Part shown: positions 1 through 10,781 of the stretch, piece after piece
How the letters are laid out: the number at the start of each line of letters is the position of its first letter
How positions within the stretch are numbered: position 1 is the first letter of the stretch
The notes under the pieces: generated by a model
Databases searched by the model: none
Seen by the model: the letters and a program-made list of their open reading frames with translations, nothing else
What the model was told of the DNA's origin: nothing
Program-made: the position numbers and the translations under genes
NCBI GenBank assembly: GCA_029721435.1
Contig: CM056576.1
Coordinates: forward strand, 74,665,876-74,729,875
DNA from: Gymnothorax reevesii
Lineage: Eukaryota; Chordata; Actinopteri; Anguilliformes; Muraenidae
Reading direction: 5' to 3'
DNA length: 64,000 nucleotides

Positions 1-730
1 GTTCTGGGTGGTTGCTAGGCGGTTGCTATGGTGTTCTAGGTGGTTGCTTGGGTGTTGATAGGCAGTTGCTATGGTGTTCTGGGTGGTTGCTAGGCGGTTG
101 CTGTGGTGTTCTGGGTGGTTGCTAGGCGGTTGCTATGGTGTTCTGGGTGGTCTCTAGGGCGTTGCTAGGCAGTTGCTATGGTGTTCTGGGTGGTTGCTCG
201 GCGGTTGCTATGGTGTTTTGGGTGGTTGCTAGGGCGTTGCTTGGCAGTTGCTATGGTGTTCTGGGTGGTTGCTAGGCGGTTGCTAAGGTGTTCTTGGTGG
301 TTGCTAGGGCGTTGCTAGGCAGTTGCTATGGTGTTTTGGGTGGTTGCTGGGCGGTTGCTATGGTGTTCTGGGTGGTTGTTAGGGCGTTGCTAGGCAGTTG
401 CTATGGCGTTCTGGGTGGTTACTAGGCAGTTGCTATGGTGTTCTTGGTGGTTGTTAGGGCGTTGCTAGGCGGTTGCTATGGTGTTCTGGGTGGTTGCTAG
501 GGCGTTGCTAGGCAGTTGCTTTGGTGTTCTGAGTGGTTGCTTGGCGGTTGTTATGGTGTTTTGGGTGGTTGCTAGGGCGTTGCTAGGCAGTTGCTACAGT
601 GTTCTGGGTGGTTGCTAGGCAGTTGCTATGGTGTTTTGGGTGGTTACTAGGCAGTTGCTATGGTGTTCTGAATATTTGCTTGGGCATTGCTCGACAGTTG
701 CTATGTTGTTCTTGTTGTTGCTAGGGCGTT
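1..730 (+). repeat. Minisatellite array A0 (3' end of an array cut by the window edge)
   Basis: This array consists of 43-bp (L) and 32-bp (S) units of the GTTGCTA family. It enters the window already in progress and ends with the array-terminal signature, where TGTTCTGGGT is replaced by TGTTCTGAATATTTGC (from about 663) followed by ATTGCTCGACAG. That signature precedes nearly every spacer. The last unit is an L unit interrupted after CGTTG by the spacer at 731. There is no gene. Confidence 0.95.
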
Positions 731-810
731 GATGTGTCTTGTTTGGGGATCGAGTGAAAACTGGGAGAAGTAGTGAACCGTACGATTACGAAATTATTTG
801 GAATATTAAC

Positions 811-1387
811 AAGGAAGGAAGGAGGGAAAGAAGGAACTAATGAGGGAAGTAAGGAAAGAAGGAATATAGGAAAAACAGAAGGCAATCAAAGGAAGGCAGG
901 AAAGAACAAAGGAAAGAAGGCGAGGATGGATGGAAAGAAACAGAGGAATGAAGCAAAGAAGGAAGTAAAGAAGGAAGGAAAGGAAGAAGGGAAGAAGAAG
1001 AAGTTAAGGAAAGATAGAAGGAAGGGAGGAAGGAATGAAGTGAGGAAGAAGAAATGAAAAACAGAAGGAAAGAGGGAAGGAAGGTAAGAAAAAGTAAAGA
1101 AAGGAAGAGGGAAGGAAAGAGAGGGAAAGCAGAAAGAAGAAAGGAAGAAAGATAAGAAGGATATGAAGGAATGAAAGAAGGCATGATGGAAGGGAAGAAA
1201 AACTAAGGAAGGTAGGAAAGAAAATTGGTAGGGAGGAAGAATGGGAGGAAGGATGAAAGACAGGATAGAAGGAAGTAAAGTAGGAAAGAAGGAACGAATA
1301 AAGGAAGGAAGGAACGAAAGAAAGAAATAGGAGGGAAAAAGAAAGAAGGAATGACAGAAAATAGAAGGGAGGAAAGCAGTAAGGAAG
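811..1387 (+). repeat. GGAA/GAAA polypurine tract of S1
   Basis: About 577 bp are nearly all purine on the plus strand (GGAA, GAAA and AAGAAGG steps), with scattered T and C that make each copy recognisable. The tract starts after GAATATTAAC and ends at AAGGAAGCTG. Apparent Lys/Glu-rich plus-strand and Ser/Phe/Pro-rich minus-strand frames are direct translations of the repeat and are not genes. Confidence 0.95.
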
Positions 1388-1686
1388 CTGTAGTCTCAAC
1401 AGAGCTAGATTGTAGTCTTACAGCCCGAGAAACTGACAGTTACAGCAGGTGGTCAGAACACCTGGCACAAGATTCCATTTGCTTAATGGCCCTATTGTGA
1501 TGTCATAATGCCAATGTTAAGTCTATGGGGGGAAAAAATTTATAGTTTTTTATTAATAACTCAAAAAGTATAAAAGTTACAAAGATGAAAAATACATTGC
1601 ACAGGTGTCCTAAGTAAGACCTACGCAACGCAGTTTGAATGAAGTTTCTACGATAAACGGTTGAGGCCGCATTAAGTGTGTGAGAA

Positions 1687-1687
<1 letters not shown>

Positions 1688-1722
<35 letters not shown>
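1688..1722 (+). repeat. (AAT)n microsatellite of S1
   Basis: An uninterrupted AAT run of about 11 copies follows GTGTGAGAAG and joins AACTAGATAATG directly, with no interspersed 43-mer. The same site has only about 4 copies in S3, S5, S6, S8 and S11. Confidence 0.95.
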
Positions 1723-1723
<1 letters not shown>

Positions 1724-2141
1724 TAGATAATGTAATTCCAGGGAATTACGTGTGCATTGAAAATGCAAAGTGTAGTTGCATAAGGTGGAGTTTGTAACAT
1801 ATCATTGCATTATGATATTGGTAGCTACGTTTTTAGGAGGATAATTATGGTAGTGGTGAGGACTTTTATTTTGAAACAGATGTGGACTGAGGAAACAGTT
1901 TGCGGGAGTCATAGTTGATGACAACTGTCATATGGAAATTTTTAATAGTGACATTTTTTTATAGTGAAAAATTGTAGTAAGGACTTATATTTTGAGACAG
2001 GATTGGGCAGAAGAAACAGTTGCCGGAAGTCATAGTCGAAAACAATCAGGAGTTGGAATGGCTGAAAGGTTGATGAGTTGAGTAGCTTAAAAAGTTACAT
2101 TTTTTATTGTAATTTGACATAATGAGGACTGGCTGTAACAG

Positions 2142-5100
2142 TTGTTAGGCAGTTGCTATGGTGTTCTGTGTACTTGTTAGGGTGTTGCTAGGCAGCTGCT
2201 ATCGTGTTCTGGGTGGTTGCTAGGGCATTGCTAGGCAGTTGCTATGGTGTTCTGGGTGGTTGATAGGGCATTGCTAGGCGGTTGCTATGGTGTTCTGGGT
2301 AGTTGCTAGGCGGTTGCCATGGCGTACTGGGTGGTTGTTCGGGCGTTGCTATGGGGTTCTGGGTGGTTGCTAGGCGGTTGCTATGGCATTCTGGGTGGTT
2401 GCTAGGGCTTTGCTAAGCAGTTGCTATGATGTTCTGGGTGGTTGCTAGGGTGTTGCTAGGTGGTTGCTATGGTGTTCTGGGTGGTTGCTAGGGTGTTGCA
2501 AGGCAGTTGCTATGCTGTTCTGGGTGGTTGCTAGGCCGTTGCTATGGTGTTCTGGGTGGTTGCTATGGCGTTGCTAGGCAGTTGCTATTGTGTTCTGGGT
2601 GGTTTTTAGGGTGGTTGCTATGGCGTTCTGGGTGGTTGCTAGGGCATTGCTAAGCAGTTGGTATGGTGTTCTGGGTGGTTGCCACGGCATTGCCAGGCGG
2701 TTGCTATGGTGTTCTGGGTGGTTGCTAGGGTGTTGCTAGGCAGTTGCTATGGTGTTCTGGGTGGTTGCTAGGGCGTTGCTAGGCAGTTGCTATGGTGTTT
2801 TGGGTGGTTGCTAGGTGGTTGCTATGATGTTCTGGCTGGTTGCTAGGGCGTTGCTATTCGGTTGCTATGATGTTCTGGGTGGTTGCTCGGGCGTTGCTAG
2901 GCGGTTGCTATAGTGTTCTGGGTGGTTGCTAGGGCGTTGCTATGGCATTCTGGGTGGTTGCTAGGGCGTTGCTAGGCAGTTGCTATGGTGTTCTGGGTGG
3001 TTGCTAGGCGGTTGCTATGGTGTTCTGGGTGGTTGCTAGGGTGTTGCTATGGTGTTCTGGGTGGTTGTTAGGCGGTTGCTCTGGTGTTCTGGGTGGTTGC
3101 TAGGCGGTTGCTATGGTGTTCTGGGAGGTAGCAAGGCGGTTGCAATGGTGTTCTGGGTGGTTGCTAGATCATTGCTAGGCAGTTGCTATGGTGTTCTGTG
3201 TTGTTGCTAGGCGGTTGCTATGGTGTTCTGGGTGGTTGCTAGGCGGTTGCTATGGTGTTCTGGGTGGTTGCTAGGGCGTTGCTAGGCAGTTGCTATGTTG
3301 TTCTGATGGTTGCTCGGCGGTTGCTATGGTGTTCTGGGTGGTTGCTAGGGCATTGCTAGGCAGTTGCTATGGTGTTCTGGGTGGTTGCTAGGGCGTTGCT
3401 ATGGTGTTCTGGGTGGTAGCTAGGCGGTTGCTATTGTGTTCTGGGTGGTTGCTAGGCGGTTGCTATGGTGTTCTGGGTGGTTGCTAGGGCGTTGCTAGGC
3501 AGTTGCTATGGTGTGCTGGGTGGTTGCTAGGCGGTTGCTATGGTGTTCTGGGAGGTTGCTAGGGCATTGCTAGGCGGTTGCTATGGTGTTCTGGGTGGTT
3601 GCTAGGGCCTTGCTAGGCGGTTGCTATGGTGTTCTGGGAGGTTGTTAGGGTGTTGCTAGGCAGTTGCTATGGTGTTCTGGGTGGTTGCTCGACGGTTGCT
3701 ATGGTGTTCTGGGTGGTTGCTAGGGCATTGCTAGGCTGTTGCTATGGTGTTCTGGGTGGTTGCTAGGGCGTTGCTAGGCGGTTGCTATGGTGTTCTGGGT
3801 GGTTGTTAGGGTGTTGCTAGGCAGTTGCTATGGTGTTCTGGGTGGTTGCTAGGCGGTTGCTATGGTGTTCTGGGTGGTTGCTAGGGCGTTGCTAGGCAGT
3901 TGCTATGGTGTTTTGGGTGGTTGCTAGGTGGTTGCTATGGTGTTCTGGGTGGTTGCCTGGGCGTTGCTAGGCAGTTGCTATGGTGTTCTGGGTGGTTGCT
4001 AGGCGGTTGCTATGGTGTTCTGGGTGGTTGCTCGGGCGTGGCTAGGGGGTTGCTATCGTGTTCTTGGTTGGTGCTAGGCGGTTGCTATGGTGCCCTGGGT
4101 GGTTGCTAGGCGGTGGCTATGGTGTTCTGGGTGGTTGCTAGGGCGTTGCTAGGCAGTTGCTATGGTGTTCTGGGTGGTTGCTAGGCGGTTGCTATGGTGT
4201 TCTGGGTGGTTGCTAGGGCATTGCTAGGCTGTTGCTATGGTGTTCTGGGTGGTTGCTAGGGCGTTGCTAGGCGGTTGCTATGGTGTTCTGGGTGGTTGCT
4301 AGGGCGTTGCTAGGCAGTTGCTATGGTGTTCTGGGTGGTTGCTAGGCGGTTGTTATGGTGTTCTGGGTGGTTGCTAGGGCGTTGCTAGGCAGTTGCTATA
4401 GCGTTCTGGGTGGTTGCTAGGGCGTTGCTAGGCAGTTGCTGTGGTGTTCTGGGTGGTTGCTAGGGCGTTGCTAGGCAGTTGTTATGGTGTTCTGGGTGGT
4501 TGCTAGGCGGTTGCTATGGTGTTCTGGGTGGTTGCTAGGCGGTTGCTATGGTGTTCTGGGTGGTTGCTAGGGCGTTTCTAGGCAGTTGCTATGGTGTTGT
4601 GGGTGGTTGCTAGGCGGTTGCTATGGTGTTCTGGGTGGTTGCTAGGGCGTTGCTAGGCAGTTGCTATGGTGTTTTGGGTGGTTGCTAGGTGGTTGCTATG
4701 GTGTTCTGGGTGGTTGCTAGGGCGTTGCTAGGCAGTTGCTATGGTGTTCTGGGTGGTTGCTGGGTGGTTGCTATGGTGTTGTGGGTGGTTGCTAGGCAGT
4801 TACTATTGTGTTCTGGGTGGTTGCTAGGGCGTTGCTAGGCAGTTGCAATGGTGTTCTGGGTGGTTGCAAGGCGGGTGCTATGGTGTTCTGGGTGGTTGCT
4901 AGGCGGTTGCTATGGTGTTCTGGGTGGTTGCTAGGGCGTTGCTAGGCAGTTGCTATGGTGTTCTGGGTGGTTGCTAGGCGGTTGCTATGGTGTTCTGGGT
5001 GGTTGCTAGGGCATTGCTAGGCTGTTGCTATGGTGTTCTGGGTGGTTGCTAGGGCGTTGCTAGGCGGTTGCTATGGTGTTCTGGGTGGTTGTTAGGGTGT

Positions 5101-5668
5101 TGCTAGGCAGTTGCTATGGTGTTCTGGGTGGTTGCAAGGCGGTTGCTATGGTGTTCTGGGTGGTTGCTAGGGCGTTGCTAGGCAATTGCCATTGTGTTTT
5201 GGGTGGTTGCTAGGTGGTTGCTATGGTGTTCTGGGTGGTTGCTAGGGCGTTGCTAGGCAGTTGCTATAGCGTTCTGAGTGGTTGCTAGGGCGTTGCTAGG
5301 CAGTTGCTAAGGTGTTCTGGGTGGTTGCTAGGGCGTTGCTAGGCAGTTGCTATGGTGTTCTGGGTGGTTGCTAGGCGGGTGCTATGGTGTTCTGGGTGGT
5401 TGCTAGGCGGTTGCTATGGTGTTCTGGGTGGTTGCTAGGGCGTTGCTAGGCAGTTGCTATGGTGTTCTGGGTGGTTGCTAGGCGGTTGCTATGGTGTTCT
5501 GGGTGGTTGCTAGGGCGTTGCTAGGCAGTTGCTATAGTGTTCTGGGTGGTTGCTAGGCAGTTGCTATGGTGTTTTGGGTGGTTGCTTGGCGGTTGCTATG
5601 GTGTTCTGAATATTTGCTTGGGCATTGCTCGACAGTTGCTATGTTGTTCTTGTTGTTGCTAGGGCGTT
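2142..5668 (+). repeat. Minisatellite array A1 (about 3.5 kb)
   Basis: This is a type-a array: after the spacer the first units read CAGCTGCTATCG and then GTTGATAGGGC. Position markers are GCCACGG at 2681, GATCATT at 3167 and a TATAGCG variant near 4397. A second TATAGCG lies near 5267. It ends with the GAATATTTGC terminal signature before 5669. It aligns unit for unit with A2, A9 and A12. Open frames here, such as 3900-4109, are repeat translations (GGCYGVLGGC-like). Confidence 0.95.
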
Positions 5669-5748
5669 GATGTGTCTTGTTTGGGGATCGAGTGAAAACT
5701 GGGAGAAGTAGTGAACCGTACGATTACGAAATTATTTGGAATATTAAC

Positions 5749-6315
5749 AAGGAAGGAAGGAGGGAAAGAAGGAACTAATGAGGGAAGTAAGGAAAGAAGG
5801 AATATAGGAAAAAAGAAGGAAATCAAAGGAAGGCAGGAAAGAACAAAGGAAAGAAGGCGAGGATGGATGGAAAGAAACAGAGGAATGAAGGAAAGAAGGA
5901 AGTAAAGAAGGAAGGAAAGGAAGAAGGGAAGAAGAAGGATTTAAGTAAAGATAGAAGGAAGGAAGGAAGTGAGGAAGAAGAAATGAAAAACGGAAGGAAA
6001 GAGAGAAGAAGGAAAGAAAAAGTAAAGAAAGGAAGAGGGAGGGAAAGAGAGGGAAAGCAGAAAGAAGAAAGGAAGAAAGATAAGAAGGATATGAAGGAAT
6101 GAAAGAAGGCATGATGGAAGGAAAGAAAAACTAAGGAAGGTAGGAAAGAAAATTGGGAGGGAGGAAGAAAGGGAGAAAGGATGAAAGGCACGATAGCAAG
6201 AAGTAAAGTAGGAAAGCAGGAACGAATAAAGGAAGGAAGGAACGAAGGAAAGAAATAGGAGGGAAAAAGAAAGAAGGAATGACAGAAAATAGAAGGAAGG
6301 AAAGCAGTAAGGAAG
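5749..6315 (+). repeat. GGAA/GAAA polypurine tract of S2
   Basis: About 567 bp of purine-rich repeat of the AAAGAAGGCGAGG subtype. It differs from its relatives by small purine-step indels. All open frames on both strands here are low-complexity shadows. Confidence 0.95.
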
Positions 6316-6614
6316 CTGTAGTCTCAAGAGAGCCAGATTGTAGTCTTACAGCCTGAGAAACTGACAGTTACAGCAGGTGGTCAGAACACCTGGCACAAGA
6401 TTCCATTTGCTTAATGGCCCTATTGTGATGTCATAATGCCAATGTTAAGTCTGTGGGAGGAAAAAATTTATAGTTTTTTATTAATAACTCAAAAAGTATA
6501 AAAGTTACAAAGATGAAAAATACATTGCACAGGTGTCCTAAGTAAGACCTACGCAATGCAGTTTGAATGAAGTTTCTACGATAAACGGTTGAGGCCGCAT
6601 TAAGTGTGTTAGAA

Positions 6615-6615
<1 letters not shown>

Positions 6616-6656
<41 letters not shown>

Positions 6657-6757
6657 GAAGACCAGGATAACAATAGTGAGCATTTTCAATGCACACTAAT
6701 AATAATAAGAAGAAGAAGACCAGGATAACAATAGTGAGCATTTTCAATGCACACTAA
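6616..6757 (+). repeat. (AAT)n with two interspersed 43-mers in S2
   Basis: AAT run 6616-6656, 43-mer copies at 6655-6697 and 6713-6755, separated by a short AAT/AAG run. The 43-mer begins AAGAAGACCAGG, contains ACAATAGTGAG and ends CATTTTCAATGCACACT. Its GCATT-TTC-AATGC core can fold back. The minus strand reads as poly-Tyr or poly-Ile frames, which are artefacts of ATT repeats. Confidence 0.95.
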
Positions 6758-7179
6758 TAACTAGATAATGTAATTCCAGGGAATTACGTGTGCATTGAAA
6801 ATGCAAAGTGTAGTTGCATAAGGTGGAGTTTGTAACATATCATTGCATTATGATATTGGTAGCTACGTTTTTAGGAGGATAATTATGGTAGTGGTGAGGA
6901 CTTTTATTTTGAAGCAGATGTGGACTGAGGAAACAGTTTGCGGGAGTCATAGTTGATGACAACTGTCATATGGAAATTTTTAATAGTGACATTTTTTAAT
7001 AGTGAAAAATTGTAGTCAGGACTTATATTTTGAGACAGGATTGGGCAGAAGAAACAGTTGCCGGAAGTCATAGTCGAAAACAATCAGGAGTTGGAATGGC
7101 TGAAAGGTTGATAAGTTGAGTAGCTTAAAAAGTTAGATTTTTTATTGTAATTTGACATAATGAGGACTGGCTGTAACAG

Positions 7180-10100
7180 TTGTTAGGCAGTTGCTATGGT
7201 GTTCTGTGTACTTGTGAGGGTGTTGCTAGGCAGCTGCTATCGTGTTCTGGGTGGTTGCTAGGGCATTGCTAGGCAGTTGCTATGGTGTTCTGGGTGGTTG
7301 ATAGGGCGTTGCTAGGCGGTTGCTATGGTGTTCTGGGTAGTTGCTAGGCGGTTGCTATGGCGTACTGGGTGGTTGCTCGAGCGTTGCTATGGGGTTCTGG
7401 GTGGTTGCAAGGCGGTTGCTATGGCATTCTGGGTGGTTGCTAGGGCTTTGCTAAGCAGTTGCTATGATGTTCTGGGTGGTTGCTAGGGCGTTGCTAGGGG
7501 GTTGCTATGGTGTTCTGGGTGGTTGCTAGGGTGTTGCTAGGCAGTTGCTATGCTGTTCTGGGTGGTTGCTAGGCCTTTGCTATGGTGTTCTGGGTGGTTG
7601 CTATGGCGTTGCTAGGCAGTTGCTATTGTTTTCTGGGTGGTTGATAGGCCGTTGCTAGGCAGTTGCTATGGTGTTCTGGGTGGTTGTTAGGGTGGTTGCT
7701 ATGGCGTTCTGGGTGGTTGCTAGGGCATTGCGAAGCAGTTGGTATGGTGTTCTGGGTGGTTGCCACGGCATTGCCAGGCGGTTGCTATGGTGTTCTGGGT
7801 GGTTGCTAGGGTGTTGCTAGGCAGTTGCTATGGTGTTCTGGGTGGTTGCTAGGTGGTGGCTATGATGTTCTGGCTGGTTGCTAGGGCGTTGCTAGGCGGT
7901 TGCTATGGTGTTCTGGGTGGTTGCTCGGGCGTTGCTAGGCAGTTGCTATGGTGTTCTGGGTGGTTGCTAGGGCGTTGCTATGGTGTTCTGGGTGGTTGCT
8001 AGGGCGTTGCTAGGCAGTTGCTATGGTGTTCTGGATGGTTGCTAGGCGGTTGCTATGGTGTTCTGGGTGGTTGCTAGGGTGTTGCTATGGTGTTCTGGGT
8101 GGTTGTTAGGCGGTTGCTCTCGTGTTCTGGGTGGTTGCTAGGCGGTTGCTATGGTGGTCTAGGTGGTAGCAAGGCGGTTGCAATGGTGTTCTGGGTGGTT
8201 GCTAGATCATTGCTAGGCAGTTGCTATGGTGTTCTGTGTTGTTGCTACGCGGTTGCTATGGTGTTCTGGGTGGTTGCTAGGCGGTTGCTATGGTGTTCTG
8301 GGTGGTTGCTAGGGCGTTGCTAGGCAGTTGCTATGGTGTTCTGATGGTTGCTAGGCGGTTGCTATGGTGTTCTGGGTGGTTGCTAGGGCGGTGCTAGGCA
8401 GTTGCTTTGGTGTTCTGGGTGGTTGCTAGGGCATTGCTATGGTGTTCTGGGTGGAAGCTAGGCGGTTGCTACTGTGTTCTGGGTGGTTGCTAGGGGGTTG
8501 CTATGGTGTTCTGGGTGGTTGCTAGGGCGTTGCTAGGCAGTTGCTATGTTGTGCTGGGTGGTTGCTAGGCGGTTGCTATGGTGTTCTGGGAGGTTGCTAG
8601 GGCATTGCTAGGCGGTTGCTATGGTGTTCTGGGTGGTTGCTATGGCCTTGCTAGGCGGTTGCTATGGTGTTCTATGAGGTTGCTTGGGCATTGCTAGGCT
8701 GTTGCTATGGTGTTCTGGGTGGTTGCTAGGGCGTTGCTAGGCGGTTGCTATGGTGTTCTGGGTGGTTGTTAGGGTGTTGCTAGGCAGTTGCTATGGTGTT
8801 CTGGGTGGTTGCAAGGCGGTTGCTATGGTGTTCTGGGTGGTTGCTAGGGCGTTGCTAGGCAGTTGCTAATGTGTTTTGGGTGGTTGCTAGGTGGTTGCTA
8901 TGGTGTTCTGGGTGGTTGCTTGGGCGTTGCAAGGCAGTTGCTATGGTGTTCTGGGTGGTTGCTAGGGGGTTGCTATGGTGTTCTGGGTGGTTGCTCGGGC
9001 GTTGCTTGGCGGTTGCTATGGTGTTCTTGGTGGTTGCTAGGCGGTTGCTATGGTGTTCTGGGTGGTTGCTAGGCGGTTGCTATGGTGTTCTGGGTGGTTG
9101 CTAGGGTGTTGCTAGGCAGCTGCTATGGTGTTCTGGGTGGTTGCTAGGCGGTTGCTATAGTGTTGTGGGTGGTTGGTAGGGGATTGCTGGGCTGTTGCTA
9201 TGGTGTTCTGGGTGGTTGCTAGGGCGTTGCTAGGCGGTTGCTATGGTGTTCTGGGTGGTTGCTAGGCGGTTGCTATGGTGTTCTGGGTGGTTGCTAGGGC
9301 GTTGCTAGGCAGTTGCTATAGCGTTCTGGGTGGTTGCTAGGGCGTTGCTAGGCAGTTGCTGTGGTGTTCTGGGTGGTTGCTAGGGCGTTGCTAGGCAGTT
9401 GCTATGGTGTTCTGGGTGGTTGCTAGGCGGTTGCAATGGTGTTCTGGGTGGTTGCTAGGCGGTTGCTATGGTGTTCTGGGTGGTTGCTAGGGCGTTGCTA
9501 GGCGGTTGCTATGGTGTTCTGGGTGGTTGCTAGGCGGTTGCTATGGTGTTCTGGGTGGTTGCTAGGGCGTTGCTAGGCAGTTGCTATAGCGTTCTGGGTG
9601 GTTGCTAGGGCGTTGCTAGGCAGTTGCTGTGGTGTTCTGGGTGGTTGCTAGGGCGTTGCTAGGCAGTTGCTATGGTGTTCTGGGTGGTTGCTAGGCGGTT
9701 GCAATGGTGTTCTGGGTGGTTGCTAGGCGGTTGCTATGGTGTTCTGGGTGGTTGCTAGGGCGTTGCTAGGCGGTTGCTATGGTGTTCTGGGTGGTTGCTA
9801 GGCGGTTGCTATGGTGTTCTGGGTGGTTGCTAGGGCGTTGCTAGGCAGTTGCTATGGTGTTTTGGGTGGTTGCTAGGTAGTTGCTATGGTGTTCTGGGTG
9901 GTTGCTAAGGCGTTGCTAGGCAGTTGCTACGGTGTTCTGGGTGGTTGCTAGGTGGTTGCTATGGTGTTCTGGGTGGTTGCTAGGCGGTTGCTATTGTGTT
10001 CTGTGTGGTTGCTAGGGCGTTGCTAGGCAGTTGCTTTGGTGTTCTGGGTGGATGCTAGGCGGGTGCTATGGTGTTCTGGGTGGTTGCTAGGCGGTTGCTA

Positions 10101-10781
10101 TGGTGTTCTGGGTCGTTGCTAGGGCGTTGCTAGGCAGTAGCTACGGTGTTCTGGGTGGTTGCTAGGCGGTTGCTATGGTGTTCTGGGTGGTTGCTAGGGC
10201 GTTGCTAGGCGGTTGCTATGGTGTTCTGGGTGGTTGTTAGGGTGTTGCTAGGCAGTTGCTATGGTGTTCTGGGTGGTTACTAGGCGGTTGCTATGGTGTT
10301 CTGGGTGGTTGCTATGGCGTTGCTAGGCAGTTGCTATGGTGTTTTGGGTGGTTGCTAGGTGGTTGCTATGGTGTTCTGGGTGGTTGCTAGGGCGTTGCTA
10401 GGCAGTTGCAATTGCGTTCTGGGTGGTTGCTAGGGCGTTGCTAGGGCGTTGCTATGGTGTTCTGGGTGGTTGCTAGGGCGTTGCTAGGAAGTTGCTATGG
10501 TGTTCTGGGTGGTTGCTAGGCGGTTGCTATGTTGTTCTTGGTGGTTGCTAGGGCGTTGCTAGGCAGTTGCTATGGTGTTCTGGGTGGTTGCTAGGCGGTT
10601 GCTATGGTGTTCGGGTTGGTTGCTAGGGCGTTGCTAGGCAGTTGCTATAGTGTTCTGGATGGTTGCTAGGCAGTTGCTATGGTGTTTTGGGTGGTTGCTT
10701 GGCGGTTGCTATGGTGTTCTGAATATTTGCTTGGGCATTGCTCGACAGTTGCTATGTTGTTCTTGTTGTTGCTAGGGCGTT
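7180..10781 (+). repeat. Minisatellite array A2 (about 3.6 kb)
   Basis: Type-a array with GCCACGG at 7762 and GATCATT at 8205, collinear with A1. Near its middle it holds a clean 268-bp tandem duplication (9299-9835; TATAGC markers at 9317 and 9585). It ends with the GAATATTTGC signature before S3. Confidence 0.95.
9299..9835 (+). repeat. 268-bp tandem duplication inside A2
   Basis: The same succession of private variants (TATAGCG, then GCTGTGG, then GTTGCAATGG) occurs twice, offset by 268 bp (first variant at 9317 and 9585). 268 equals four 43-bp units plus three 32-bp units, so the event respected unit boundaries. Confidence 0.9.

Larger units (their letters stand above)
731..2141 (+). repeat. 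Spacer block S1, full length (1411 bp)
   Basis: The order is leader 731-810, polypurine tract 811-1387, middle unique segment 1388-1687, (AAT)n 1688-1722 and distal unique segment 1721-2141. The leader is the 'GATGTGTCTTG' 5' type (alpha) with AAAGAAGGCGAGG in the tract. The distal part carries the 'GTGAAAAATTG' 3' type. This copy has a long AAT run but none of the 43-mers found in S2, S7, S9 and S10. The string TATAAAA occurs near 1569 in the middle segment. There is no conserved reading frame. Confidence 0.93.
5669..7179 (+). repeat. Spacer block S2 (1511 bp, expanded AAT/43-mer region)
   Basis: Polypurine tract 5749-6315, middle segment 6316-6615, (AAT)n plus two 43-mers 6616-6757, distal segment 6758-7179. 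It is 5' type alpha and 3' type GTGAAAAATTG. It shares TGTAGTCAGG in the distal part only with S5 (other copies read TGTAGTAAGG), which suggests exchange or common descent with S5 there. Confidence 0.93.

Noticed and set aside
773..1057. Lys/Glu/Gly/Arg-rich plus-strand frame beginning MNRTITKLFG, present in several spacers
   Set aside because: The start is shared because the leader is shared, but the rest is translated GGAA repeat with different frames and ends in different copies. There is no sign of selection.
1294..1304. AATAAA within the polypurine tract as a polyadenylation signal
   Set aside because: It occurs by chance in A-rich repeat (GAACGAATAAAGG), has no GT-rich downstream element and no gene upstream.
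1563..1580. TATAAAA string in the middle segment as a promoter
   Set aside because: It lies in an AT-rich stretch. It is conserved only because the spacer is conserved, with no initiator, downstream gene or transcript evidence visible.
1388..1680. Short hairpin GCAGGTG / CACCTGG near 1446-1466 as an RNA gene or regulatory stem
   Set aside because: It is a 6-bp stem with a 7-base loop in otherwise unstructured sequence. This is expected by chance, and it is kept only by spacer homogenisation.
731..2141. Calling the spacer a named transposon or SINE
   Set aside because: I find no A/B box, terminal inverted repeats or coding remnant that I can name. The fish-repeat look of the middle segment is a recollection of style, not a match.
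3900..4109. Cys/Gly/Val/Leu/Trp-rich frames in the minisatellite (many positions)
   Set aside because: They are repeat translations that persist because 75 bp is a multiple of three. There is no start context or common product.
2142..5668. Canonical G-quadruplex arrays in the minisatellite
   Set aside because: GGG runs are separated by loops of about 8 and about 29 bases, so the usual short-loop pattern is not met. Only weak two-tier structures are possible.
6431..6673. Poly-Tyr or poly-Ile minus-strand frames over (AAT)n
   Set aside because: These are direct translations of the triplet repeat. The flanking residues come from the unique middle segment and are interrupted or lost in units with other AAT lengths.
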